Shown one piece after another: positions 43,611 to 51,421 of a DNA stretch of 64,000 bases. The notes beneath the pieces were generated by a model. That model saw only the letters and a program-made list of their open reading frames with translations, ran no database searches and was not told the origin of the DNA. Numbering within the stretch: the stretch's first letter is position 1; every line of letters begins with the position of its first letter. Source of the DNA: Devosia sp. Root685 (GTDB lineage Bacteria > Pseudomonadota > Alphaproteobacteria > Rhizobiales > Devosiaceae); contig NZ_LMHK01000002.1 in NCBI RefSeq assembly GCF_001427875.1, positions 1,051,436-1,115,435 of the forward strand, written 5' to 3'. The position numbers were made by a program, and so were the translations under genes.

Positions 43611-44621
43611 GTGTCTCGCAAGCAAACGACGATCGTTGACGTAGCGAAGCGGGCCGGCGTGTCGGCGGCCACCGTGTCCTATGTGCTGAGCGGGAAGGAT
43701 GAGCTGGTGCGGCGGATCACCCCGGAAACGCGTGACCGCATCGGAGCTGCGATCGTTGAACTGGGTTACGTGCGAAACCAGAATGCGCGCCATTTGCGGA
43801 TGCAGCGTACGCGGCGCGTCTGTCTGATGATGCCCCGGATCGGCACGCCCTTCGCCGATGGTATCGCGGCCGACGTGGAATCCACCGTCCGGCGCCGATC
43901 CTACTCCTCGGTGCTCGTCATGGGACGGGACTTTTCCGCGTGCAGGGATGTCGTCGGGCAGGTGGAAGCCGGTTTGGCAGATGGAATCATCGCTGAAGTC
44001 GAGCAGTTCACCCCGCTCGAGATCGATCAGCTATTCATGCCTCTGACGCAGTTGGGCAAGGAAGTGCTCCTGTTGCACCCGCCTCAGGACATCCCCAAAT
44101 TCTCTAGCGTGCGCCAGGATCGTCTGCCGGCATTCCGCTCCATTGTGAACCGTCTTGTTGACAAGGGGCGTCGAAGCTTCGTCTACATCCGGCACGCCCA
44201 ATCGCAGGATGCAGGACGCTCCTCGGCCCTTGATGAAATTCTTATCGAAAACGATTTGCCACCGGCCCGCATCGTCATCGGGGCGGAGCGGCGTGCGAGT
44301 GCAGTAGCGATAGTACAGTCAGTGCTTCAGGGGCCGGTCCGACCCGACGCCATTCTCGTCCAGTCCGATTCCAGCGCAGTGTCGGTCATCCAAGCCCTCT
44401 CACGGATGGGCATCAGGGTCCCTGCTGAGATCGCCGTGGTCGGTTCGGGCAATGCCGAGGAAGGCGCCCTGTGCTTCCCCGCGCTAACGACCATCGGCCC
44501 GAGCCGCCCTTCGCTGGAAGAGGCTATCGAGCACTTGATCGACCGGATCGAGAAAGTTCCCGGCGCAGAAAACCGGACATTTGCAGTTCCTTGGTCGGTT
44601 ATCGACAGGGAAAGCGCCTGA
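43611..44621 (+). CDS. LacI-family transcriptional regulator
   Basis: This 336-residue regulator has a helix-turn-helix and hinge helix (TTIVDVAKRAGVSAATVSYV at the N-terminus) and a periplasmic-binding-protein-like ligand domain. I place the start at GTG 43611 because the LacI DNA-binding domain begins right there, with an AAGG upstream, and because a perfect LacI operator lies just before it. An ATG at 43500 would add 37 residues without family resemblance. The next genes on the same strand encode a sugar-binding protein and a sulfatase, the likely regulon. Confidence 0.9.
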   Translation: MSRKQTTIVDVAKRAGVSAATVSYVLSGKDELVRRITPETRDRIGAAIVELGYVRNQNARHLRMQRTRRVCLMMPRIGTPFADGIAADVESTVRRRSYSSVLVMGRDFSACRDVVGQVEAGLADGIIAEVEQFTPLEIDQLFMPLTQLGKEVLLLHPPQDIPKFSSVRQDRLPAFRSIVNRLVDKGRRSFVYIRHAQSQDAGRSSALDEILIENDLPPARIVIGAERRASAVAIVQSVLQGPVRPDAILVQSDSSAVSVIQALSRMGIRVPAEIAVVGSGNAEEGALCFPALTTIGPSRPSLEEAIEHLIDRIEKVPGAENRTFAVPWSVIDRESA

Positions 44622-44664
44622 GCACGGAGGACAAGGGCACAGTCATGAATTGGAGGAGACCAGA

Positions 44665-45954
44665 ATGACCTATTTACCAACCCGGCGCCACGTTCTTGCG
44701 AGCGCACTTGCCGGACTTGTGGCCACCCCGCTTCTGACGCGAGTAGCCCTTGCGCAGGATCGACACCTTCGTTTCTTCTGGTGGGGCAATCAGGATCGGC
44801 TCGCGCGTACCGAAGCTGCCATGGACGCCTTCATGGCGCAGAACCCGGGTGTGACCATAGCGGGCGAAACGGCGCCGTTCGAAGACTTCTTCGTTCGCCT
44901 GGCGACGCAAGTCGTTGGTGGCAATCCGCCCGATCTCTTGCAGATGGACTTCCGCTATATCGCTGAATATGCCGACCGTGGTGCCTTGCTTGAACTAGAC
45001 CCTTATCTCGGCAATGTGTTGGACCTGTCGGATATCCCGACCGACCAGATCGATGCCAATAGAGTCGGAGGCAAGCTGTACGGCGTCAGCTTCGGGGTGA
45101 ATTCCGCAGCTCTGCTGATCAACCGGACGGCCTGGGACGAGGCCGGCGTCGAAGCGCCTCGCCACGGCATGACCTATGAGCAGTTCGCGCAGAATTGCCT
45201 GAAGCTGAGCAAGGCCTCCCCCCGCTCGAACTTCTACGGCACGAGCGACGCCAGCGGCAACGACATCGCCTTCGAGAACTGGCTCAAGCAGCAGGGCAAA
45301 GCCCTCTATACGCCGGAAGGCGAGCTTGGATATGATGAGCAGGACGCGTCCGGCTGGTTCGAGCTTTGGGCCGGCATGCGCATGAGCGGAGCCTGCGTGC
45401 CTGCCGACGTGCAGGCCCTGGAACAGGGCGGCATCGACACGACGGGCCTGACGCTCGGACACTCCGCCAGCTCCTTCATGCTCGCCAATCAGATCGGACC
45501 GCAGCAGGCGTCCTTAGCCGAGACGGTTGAGGCCGTACCCTTTCCGCGCATCAGCGAGACCTCGGCCCCTGGTCACTATCTGCGGCCGGCGACCCGGCTC
45601 AGCGTCTCGGCGCAAACCCAATTCCCCGATGAGGCGGTGGCCTTGCTGGCTTTCCTGACGGGCACGCCGGAAGCGGCCAAGATCCTCGGCGCCGAGCGCG
45701 GCATTCCATCATCGTCCCGTCTCGTCGAAGCGATTGTCGATGATCTGAAGCCGGCGGAGCGGGCCTCGGTAGAATTCGTCGCCAGCCTCGGCGATCTGGT
45801 CGGCCCCCTGCCCCCGCCGCTCCCGCCAGGCGCCGGCGAGGTCACGCGCTTGGTTTTCGAGGTCAGTCAGCAGGTCGCGTTCGAAAGCATGTCGCCTGGC
45901 GATGGCGGCGCCGCATTGGTTCAGGGCGCCAAGGGCCTGCTCGACCGCGCCTAA
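44665..45954 (+). CDS. Sugar ABC substrate-binding protein without adjacent permeases, Tat-exported
   Basis: This 429-residue SBP_bac_1-type protein has a twin-arginine leader (PTRRHVLAS, residues 5-13, cleavage after ALA near residue 30). GGAGGAG lies six bases before the ATG. The mature protein begins DRHLRFFWWGNQDR. No permease or ATPase follows; the next gene, 49 bases on, is a sulfatase. It may deliver ligand to permeases encoded elsewhere or to a neighbouring CUT1 system. The ligand is probably a sulfated sugar, inferred from the sulfatase. Confidence 0.9.
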   Translation: MTYLPTRRHVLASALAGLVATPLLTRVALAQDRHLRFFWWGNQDRLARTEAAMDAFMAQNPGVTIAGETAPFEDFFVRLATQVVGGNPPDLLQMDFRYIAEYADRGALLELDPYLGNVLDLSDIPTDQIDANRVGGKLYGVSFGVNSAALLINRTAWDEAGVEAPRHGMTYEQFAQNCLKLSKASPRSNFYGTSDASGNDIAFENWLKQQGKALYTPEGELGYDEQDASGWFELWAGMRMSGACVPADVQALEQGGIDTTGLTLGHSASSFMLANQIGPQQASLAETVEAVPFPRISETSAPGHYLRPATRLSVSAQTQFPDEAVALLAFLTGTPEAAKILGAERGIPSSSRLVEAIVDDLKPAERASVEFVASLGDLVGPLPPPLPPGAGEVTRLVFEVSQQVAFESMSPGDGGAALVQGAKGLLDRA

Positions 45955-46003
45955 TTTCCACTTCTCCGGCCACTTCGGTGGCCGGGCAACCTGTTCCGAG
46001 CCC

Positions 46004-47458
46004 ATGATCAACAGCACAAGCCGCCCCAACGTCCTTCTGATCACCGTCGATGAATGGCCGGGCCAACTCCTGGGCTGCGCGGGACATCCGGTGATCGAAA
46101 CGCCAACGCTGGACGCCCTTGCGCGCTCCGGAACGCGCTTCCGCCGAGCGTATTCGGAGTGCCCGGTCTGCGTTCCGGCGCGGCGCACGTTGATGACCGG
46201 CCAGAACCCACGCGCGCATGGCGATCGCATCTTTCAAGGCAAGTTAAAAATGCCTTCGGTGCCGACCCTGGCAGATGCCTTCGTCGGTGCCGGCTATCAG
46301 GCCTATGCGGTGGGCAAGCTGCACGTCTATCCGCCGCGCGCCCGTATCGGCTTCCACGATGTCATGCTCGCTGAAGAAGGCCGGCAGGTCGATGGCATGA
46401 TCGATGACTACGAGCAGTTTCTGGCCGAACGCGGCTATGCAGGACGTCAGTTCATGCATGGCATGGGCAACAATGAATACGTCTGGCGCAACTGGCACCT
46501 ACCGGAGGATACGCATCCGACCAACTGGCAGACGGAGACGGCAGCGAGGATGATCAAGCGGCGCGATCCGACGCGGCCAGGTTTTTGGTATGTGTCTTAT
46601 ACGCATCCCCATCCACCCCTGGCGCCGCTCCGCGACTATCTCGAACGCTATGCAGGGCGCACAATGGACGCTGCCGCCGAGGGTGATTGGTCAGGCGACA
46701 GCAATTCCCTGGCACCGGTGCTCGATTACGTTCGCCGGCACTGGGCACATTTCACATCGGAACAGGTGGCCGATATCCGACGCGCCTTCTATGCGCTCTG
46801 CACCCACATCGATCATCAATTGCGCATACTCATTGGCACCCTTCGCGAAGAGGGCTTGCTCGACGACACCATCATTCTCTTCACCAGCGACCATGGAGAC
46901 ATGCTTGGCGACCACCGGTTGTTCGCTAAAAGGCTGATGTACGAGAAATCGGCCAATATTCCGATGATCCTGTCACCTGGCCGCTTCGCCGAGAATGCCG
47001 CCAGGCAAATCGACAATAGGCTAGTGGGACTACAGGATGTCATGCCCACCCTGCTAGACCTTTGCGGCATCCCGGTGCCGACGTCCTGCACCGGGCGCTC
47101 GATGCTGAAGGGCGACAAGAGAAGCACGCTCTATGGCGAATGCGTCGAAGAGCTCGAAGCGACACGCATGCAACACGACGGCCGCCACAAGCTGATCTGG
47201 TACCCGGCGGGCAACCAGCAGCAGCTCTTCGATATCGAGGACGATCCCTTGGAGCAGCGCAATCTCATCGACTCAATAGATCATCAGAACATCAGGCGAG
47301 AGCTCACCGATGGTTTGATCGCCGAGCTTTATGGTTCGGACCTCGACTACATCCGCGACGGCGAACTGGCCGGCTTTTCCGCCACCACCAAAATGTCGAC
47401 ACATGACCGCGATCTCTATTTGCAGCGCGGCCTGCAGTATCCCCCGCCGCGAGGATAA
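46004..47458 (+). CDS. Formylglycine-dependent sulfatase (arylsulfatase family), cytoplasmic
   Basis: This 484-residue S1-family sulfatase removes sulfate esters or sulfamates. The cysteine converted to formylglycine is C56 within CVPARRTLMTGQ, a standard CxPxR site. Metal ligands are visible in ITVDEWPG near the N-terminus and FTSDHGDMLGDH later. There is no signal peptide, so it acts in the cytoplasm on imported substrate. It needs a formylglycine-generating enzyme from elsewhere in the genome. The size resembles glucosamine-sulfate and choline sulfatases; the specific substrate is not decided by sequence. It ends the LacI-SBP-sulfatase unit. Confidence 0.9.
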   Translation: MINSTSRPNVLLITVDEWPGQLLGCAGHPVIETPTLDALARSGTRFRRAYSECPVCVPARRTLMTGQNPRAHGDRIFQGKLKMPSVPTLADAFVGAGYQAYAVGKLHVYPPRARIGFHDVMLAEEGRQVDGMIDDYEQFLAERGYAGRQFMHGMGNNEYVWRNWHLPEDTHPTNWQTETAARMIKRRDPTRPGFWYVSYTHPHPPLAPLRDYLERYAGRTMDAAAEGDWSGDSNSLAPVLDYVRRHWAHFTSEQVADIRRAFYALCTHIDHQLRILIGTLREEGLLDDTIILFTSDHGDMLGDHRLFAKRLMYEKSANIPMILSPGRFAENAARQIDNRLVGLQDVMPTLLDLCGIPVPTSCTGRSMLKGDKRSTLYGECVEELEATRMQHDGRHKLIWYPAGNQQQLFDIEDDPLEQRNLIDSIDHQNIRRELTDGLIAELYGSDLDYIRDGELAGFSATTKMSTHDRDLYLQRGLQYPPPRG

Positions 47459-47549
47459 AACCAAGGCCGCTATCCCGCGTTAAAAGAACACGCCGCGCTC
47501 TCGACTTCACCGTCGATGGTTGCGTGCTCCGTCATACTGGGATAACCAT

Positions 47550-47579
47550 CATTTCAACAATCATTGAGATATTGAAATG
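47550..47579. promoter_or_regulatory. Predicted ArsR operator overlapping the arsR start
   Basis: CATTTCAA and TTGAAATG form perfect 8-bp arms separated by 14 bases in an AT-rich stretch. The second arm contains the arsR ATG itself (47577-47579). This arrangement would let ArsR binding block both transcription and access to the start region. It is a prediction from position and symmetry. Confidence 0.55.
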
Positions 47580-47915
47580 AAACTCGAGGAACTGCAAGCG
47601 CTCGATGCTTTCGCGGCCCTGAGCCAACCGACCCGGCTGCAAATGGTCAGGGCCTTGGTCGTTGCCGGTCCTGAGGGACTGCCCGCGGGGGCGATCGGGG
47701 AGAAGGTCGGCGCTTCGTCGTCGAGCGCGAGCTTTCATCTGTCCAATCTCGAACGGGCCGGGCTTATTCAATCGAGGCGCGAAGCTCGCTCGATCATTTA
47801 CTCGGCAAATTACGATGGCTTGGCGGCGCTGGTGAAGTTCCTGATGATGGATTGCTGCCAAGGGCATCCGGACGTCTGCGCGCCAGCCGACAAGGAAACG
47901 GCCTGTGCATGCTGA
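47577..47915 (+). CDS. arsR: ArsR arsenic-responsive repressor
   Basis: This 112-residue winged-helix repressor (LPAGAIGEKVGASSSSASFH in the DNA-recognition region) has several cysteines in the C-terminal part (MMDCCQGHPDVC and a final ACAC) that could bind As(III). It is the first gene of an operon with an aquaglyceroporin, an arsenate reductase and an MFS exporter, which fixes its role as the arsenic sensor. The stop overlaps the next gene by 11 bases. Confidence 0.9.
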   Translation: MKLEELQALDAFAALSQPTRLQMVRALVVAGPEGLPAGAIGEKVGASSSSASFHLSNLERAGLIQSRREARSIIYSANYDGLAALVKFLMMDCCQGHPDVCAPADKETACAC

Positions 47916-48573
47916 TCTCAACCGGCGGCTAGTCGCCGAAGCGCTCGGCACCGGATTGCTCGTCACAACGGTCGTCGGCAGCGGCATCATGGCCGAGCGC
48001 CTGACCGGAGATGTCGCGCTTGCCCTCCTCGGCAATACACTGCCGACAGGCGCAATCCTTTTCGTTCTGATAACGTTACTCGGACCGATCTCGGGCGCAC
48101 ATTTCAACCCCGCCGTTACCGTGGTGATGGGCTTGCAGCGGGTGCTGCCGTGGCGCGTGGCGGGCCTCTATGTCGGCGCACAAATCATTGGGGCTGTGGC
48201 TGGCACCGCCGTTGCGCACCTCATGTTCGAGGCGCCGGTTCTGGTGCTCGGCGATCAGGTCCGCACGGGCGCGGCGCAGTGGCTTTCAGAGGGTATCGCC
48301 ACTTTCGGGCTGCTGCTGACTATTCTGATCGGTGTTCGGCACAAACCGGCGGCTATCCCCGCTTTAGTGGCTTGCTACATTGTAGCGGCCTACTGGTTCA
48401 CCGCCAGCACCAGCTTTGCGAACCCCGCGGTCGCCATCGCCCGGGCATTCACCGATAGCTTTTCGGGAATCCGCCCGATCGATGTGCCCGCATTCGTCGC
48501 CGCGCAGCTTGCCGGCGCCATTCTCGCCCTGGCGGTCAGCCAATGGCTTCTCTCGAAAGAGCGTACAGCATGA
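47905..48573 (+). CDS. aqpS: Arsenic-operon aquaglyceroporin (AqpS-like)
   Basis: This 222-residue MIP channel has six helices and both NPA boxes (HFNPAV and FANPAV). The GTG start at 47905 has AAGGA eight bases upstream and lies inside the end of arsR. In Sinorhizobium meliloti, AqpS in an arsR-aqpS-arsC-arsH operon lets As(III) produced by ArsC leave down its gradient. The same order of the first three genes is seen here. The arsC start overlaps its stop as ATGA. Confidence 0.9.
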   Translation: MHADLNRRLVAEALGTGLLVTTVVGSGIMAERLTGDVALALLGNTLPTGAILFVLITLLGPISGAHFNPAVTVVMGLQRVLPWRVAGLYVGAQIIGAVAGTAVAHLMFEAPVLVLGDQVRTGAAQWLSEGIATFGLLLTILIGVRHKPAAIPALVACYIVAAYWFTASTSFANPAVAIARAFTDSFSGIRPIDVPAFVAAQLAGAILALAVSQWLLSKERTA

Positions 48574-48992
48574 GCGTCACCATCTACCACAACCCCGATT
48601 GCGGCACCTCGCGCAACACACTGGACATGATCCGACAGAGCGGGGTGGAGCCCAAGGTGATCGAATATCTCAAGACCCCGCCCACGCGCGCCACCGTCGT
48701 CAAATTGGTCGCAGATGCCGGGCTGACGATGCGCGAAGCGCTACGGAAGAAGGATACGCCGTTCGACGATCTCGGGCTTGGCGACGAGGCGAAAAGCGAT
48801 GACGAACTGCTTGACGCCATCGCGGCTCATCCAATCCTGCTCAACCGTCCTTTCGTCGTGACCCCGCGCGGCACGAAGCTATGCCGGCCGTCCGAGGCCG
48901 TGCTCGATATCCTCGAAAATCCCAATATCGGACCCTTTACCAAGGAAGACGGCGAAGTCGTCATCGATGCCCAAGGCAAGCGCCTTGTCTGA
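48570..48992 (+). CDS. arsC: Glutaredoxin-type arsenate reductase
   Basis: This 140-residue enzyme reduces arsenate to arsenite using glutathione and glutaredoxin. The active-site cysteine is in HNPDCGTSRNTL near residue 11, and a later NRPFVVTPRGTKLCRP region carries the conserved arginines. I chose ATG 48570, which overlaps the aqpS stop. It is part of the arsR-aqpS-arsC-MFS operon. Confidence 0.94.
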   Translation: MSVTIYHNPDCGTSRNTLDMIRQSGVEPKVIEYLKTPPTRATVVKLVADAGLTMREALRKKDTPFDDLGLGDEAKSDDELLDAIAAHPILLNRPFVVTPRGTKLCRPSEAVLDILENPNIGPFTKEDGEVVIDAQGKRLV

Positions 48993-50199
48993 CGCACCGC
49001 AGTCAAATGCCGCAGCGATCTGGGCGCTCGGCGTCACCCAGATCATCGGCTATGGCACCCTCTACTACAGCTTCAGTATTCTTGCTCCGAGCATCGCCGC
49101 GGAGTTCGAAATCGGTGTCGAGTGGGTCTATGGTTTCATGTCTTTGGCTCTGCTGGCCGGCGGCGTCATCGCGCCCTATTCCGGTGCTTTGGCGGACAAG
49201 CATGGTGCCGCCCGAGTGTTGTCCTTCGGCTCCATCGGCGCCACACTCGCGCTGGCGATTTGCGGACTGGCGACCGACGCCTGGCTCTTTCTCGGCGGCG
49301 TGATCCTGATCGAGCTGGCCTCGGCCTTCGTGCTTTACGCCTCAGCATTCGCGCTGCTGGCGCAGGCAACCGGTGCCAAGGCGCAACGAAGCATCACCTA
49401 TCTCACCCTCATCGCGGGGTTCGCATCGACGATCTTCTGGCCGCTGACGACATGGTTGCTGCAGTCCATAGACTGGCATCAGATTTATTTCCTCTTCGCC
49501 GGCATGAACCTGATCATCTGCCTGCCGCTGCACCTGTGGTTGACCCGGTTCGCCCGAACCGCTGCTGCGCGCCCCGTTGCAGCGGTTGCCATTGAACCGG
49601 TTGCGGTTGCCGACGCCAGTGTCATCTTCCTGCTCGTCGTCGTCGGGTTCTCGCTGGCCGGCTTCGTCTCGGCGGCGATCCTCTTCCATCTCGTGCCCAT
49701 GCTGGCGGTACTCGGGCTCGGGGCAAGCGGCGTGTTCGTCGCCACCCTGTTCGGGCCTGCGCAGGTCGCGAGCCGCTTGATCAACCTGTTCTTGGGCAAG
49801 GATCTCCCGGCCCCTATCCTCGCAGTCGTGTCCGCCACGATGATGCCGCTGGCGATCATGGTTCTCGCGCTGTCGGCACCATCCATCCCGGGGGCCATGG
49901 CATTCGCGGTCGTCTTTGGCCTCGGCTCAGGGCTTTTCAGCATCGTGTCCGGAACCTTACCCCTGGCTCTCTTCGGCAAGGCCGGCTACGGCAAACGGCT
50001 GGGCTGGATCAGCATGGGCAGGCTATGCCTGTCGGCAATCGCTCCGTTCGCCCTGTCGCTCGCTCTTGGCGCGATCGGTCCCAAGCCGTCGCTTTGGCTC
50101 CTTGCAGCTGCGGGCGTCGTCTGTGTCGGCGTGTTTGGAGAGATTTGGCGGCGTACCAAGTCTGGGACTGGCGTCTTCACCGCTTCCCGGCCCGCATAG
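48967..50199 (+). CDS. arsK: MFS transporter of the arsenic operon (ArsK-like arsenite exporter)
   Basis: This 410-residue major facilitator protein has 12 predicted helices. Motif A appears as GALADKHGAARV after helix 2. It overlaps arsC by 26 bases, so it belongs to the arsenic operon. ArsK proteins of Agrobacterium and relatives are MFS exporters of As(III) and related metalloids in the same kind of context, and no ArsB or Acr3 is present here, so an arsenite-efflux role is likely. The assignment rests mainly on context. Confidence 0.75.
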   Translation: MPKASALSDAPQSNAAAIWALGVTQIIGYGTLYYSFSILAPSIAAEFEIGVEWVYGFMSLALLAGGVIAPYSGALADKHGAARVLSFGSIGATLALAICGLATDAWLFLGGVILIELASAFVLYASAFALLAQATGAKAQRSITYLTLIAGFASTIFWPLTTWLLQSIDWHQIYFLFAGMNLIICLPLHLWLTRFARTAAARPVAAVAIEPVAVADASVIFLLVVVGFSLAGFVSAAILFHLVPMLAVLGLGASGVFVATLFGPAQVASRLINLFLGKDLPAPILAVVSATMMPLAIMVLALSAPSIPGAMAFAVVFGLGSGLFSIVSGTLPLALFGKAGYGKRLGWISMGRLCLSAIAPFALSLALGAIGPKPSLWLLAAAGVVCVGVFGEIWRRTKSGTGVFTASRPA

Positions 50200-50267
50200 C
50201 GTCGAGGACGCCTGGAGCACCCCCGACTGCGAAACCGGCAGTCTTCGCCGTTTCGACGGCTTAGGTC

Positions 50268-50535
50268 CTACACCAGTAGTAACGTCTTGATGGCCCGCCG
50301 CTCGTCCATCGCCCTATAACCCTCCGCCACATCGGCAAGGGGCAGCACCTGGTCGAACACTTTGCCGGGGTTGGGGCCCCTCCTGGCGCTGGAGATCGCG
50401 ATAGGGCCAGAGGTCCGACCCGCAGATACAGGTCGCCGCCAGTTTGATGATGGCATCGGTCGGCTTGAGGATTTTAGGTTCGGCCACATCCTCGAAGCGC
50501 ACATCGCCGGGACCATGCAGGACAGTTGCAAACAC
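50268..50535 (-). pseudogene. Zinc-dependent alcohol dehydrogenase remnant (internal deletion)
   Basis: The first part (GTG 50535 to about 50390, preceded by an intact AGGAGA site) encodes a normal zinc-alcohol-dehydrogenase N-terminus, with FEDVAEPKILKPTDAIIKLA and CGSDLWPYR. Then, in a different frame (about 50370 to 50268), comes a normal C-terminal end: GKVFDQVLPLADVAEGYRAM and RRAIKTLL. Nearly all of the middle, including the Rossmann fold, is missing (roughly 270 residues for this family). The protein cannot be functional. It would have been the last gene of the MFS-cyclophilin-cupin operon. Confidence 0.85.
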
Positions 50536-50557
50536 TTCCAGTTCTCCTTCGTTGCTT

Positions 50558-50953
50558 TCAGACGCCGTATTGGGCGTCGGAAACGTGCTCCATCCAGTCG
50601 ACGACCTTGCCGTCCTTGACCTCCTGAAGCGCGATATGGGTCATGGCGGTTTCCGGCGACGCGCCGTGCCAATGCTTTTCTCCGGGGGCGAACCAGATCA
50701 CGTCGCCGGGATGAATAGCCTCGACCGGACCGCCTTCGCGTTGTACCCGGCCCGAGCCCGACGTGACGATGAGGGTCTGGCCCAGCGGATGCGTGTGCCA
50801 CGCCGTCCTGGCGCCCGGCTCGAAGGTTACATGGGCGCCTTGGACACGCTCCTTGTCGAACGGGTTGAATAAGGTGTCTATGCGGACTGTCCCGGTGAAC
50901 CAGTCGGCGGGACCTTTGGCCGATGGCGTCGCCCCTGCGCGGATGATGTCCAT
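50558..50953 (-). CDS. Cupin-domain protein
   Basis: This 131-residue single cupin barrel has putative metal ligands in [13 protein letters not shown] (two histidines) and GEKHWHG (histidine). Proteins of this type are often annotated as (R)-mandelonitrile lyase-like or as carboxymuconolactone-associated cupins. The true activity is unknown. It sits between the alcohol dehydrogenase remnant and the cyclophilin-like gene, all on the minus strand. Confidence 0.85.
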   Translation of the reverse strand: MDIIRAGATPSAKGPADWFTGTVRIDTLFNPFDKERVQGAHVTFEPGARTAWHTHPLGQTLIVTSGSGRVQREGGPVEAIHPGDVIWFAPGEKHWHGASPETAMTHIALQEVKDGKVVDWMEHVSDAQYGV

Positions 50954-50962
50954 GATGTGCTC

Positions 50963-51421
50963 CTAGATGGCTTCGATGCGTAATGGGAACTCGCCCCGCT
51001 CATGCAGGGCTTTGTAGCCCTCCTCGAAGCGGCCCAGCCGGATCAGGCCGGGATGCCGGTAGGTGGCGTAGAACATGGCGAGATTTCCCCACGGCATATA
51101 GTAGCAGAGGTCGTAAGGTTGCTCGTTGCTGAAGGCGCCGTTCCCCTCCTCGGTCAGCTTGCGCGGAAGGTGGGCAATCTTCTCGTTCGGGCCGAAGTCG
51201 CCAATGGTCAGGGCCAATGGCAGCATGGCATAAAAATCATGTGCCGACGGGTTGTCGTAGAGCGTTGCTGTCATGGTGAAATGGCTGAAGGCGAAGCGTA
51301 TGCGCATGTCAGTCAGCTCCTGTGTGCTGGAGTCAGGGGTCTGGGCTCTCGCAGCAATCGGCAGCAGCAGGCCCGCAAGGGCACCGGTCAAAACCGTACG
51401 ACGTTGAAAGCTCGAGCTCAT
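50963..51421 (-). CDS. Exported cyclophilin-like fold protein
   Basis: This 152-residue protein begins with a signal peptide (MSSSFQRRTVLTGALAGLLL) that contains a twin-arginine-like RR and ends in ARA near residue 26. The body, with MRIRFAFSHFTMTATLYDNP, LPLALTIGDFG and CYYMPWGNLAMFY, matches the cyclophilin-like domain found in many small bacterial proteins. The ATG at 51421 overlaps the MFS stop. The function is not known; co-occurrence with cupin, MFS and alcohol dehydrogenase genes under LysR control is common. Confidence 0.8.
   Translation of the reverse strand: MSSSFQRRTVLTGALAGLLLPIAARAQTPDSSTQELTDMRIRFAFSHFTMTATLYDNPSAHDFYAMLPLALTIGDFGPNEKIAHLPRKLTEEGNGAFSNEQPYDLCYYMPWGNLAMFYATYRHPGLIRLGRFEEGYKALHERGEFPLRIEAI

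Noticed and set aside
50268..50801. 177-codon minus-strand frame covering the alcohol dehydrogenase remnant
   Set aside because: Its first 100 codons are an off-frame reading of the cupin gene, and only the last 30 or so codons match dehydrogenase. It is treated as a pseudogene.
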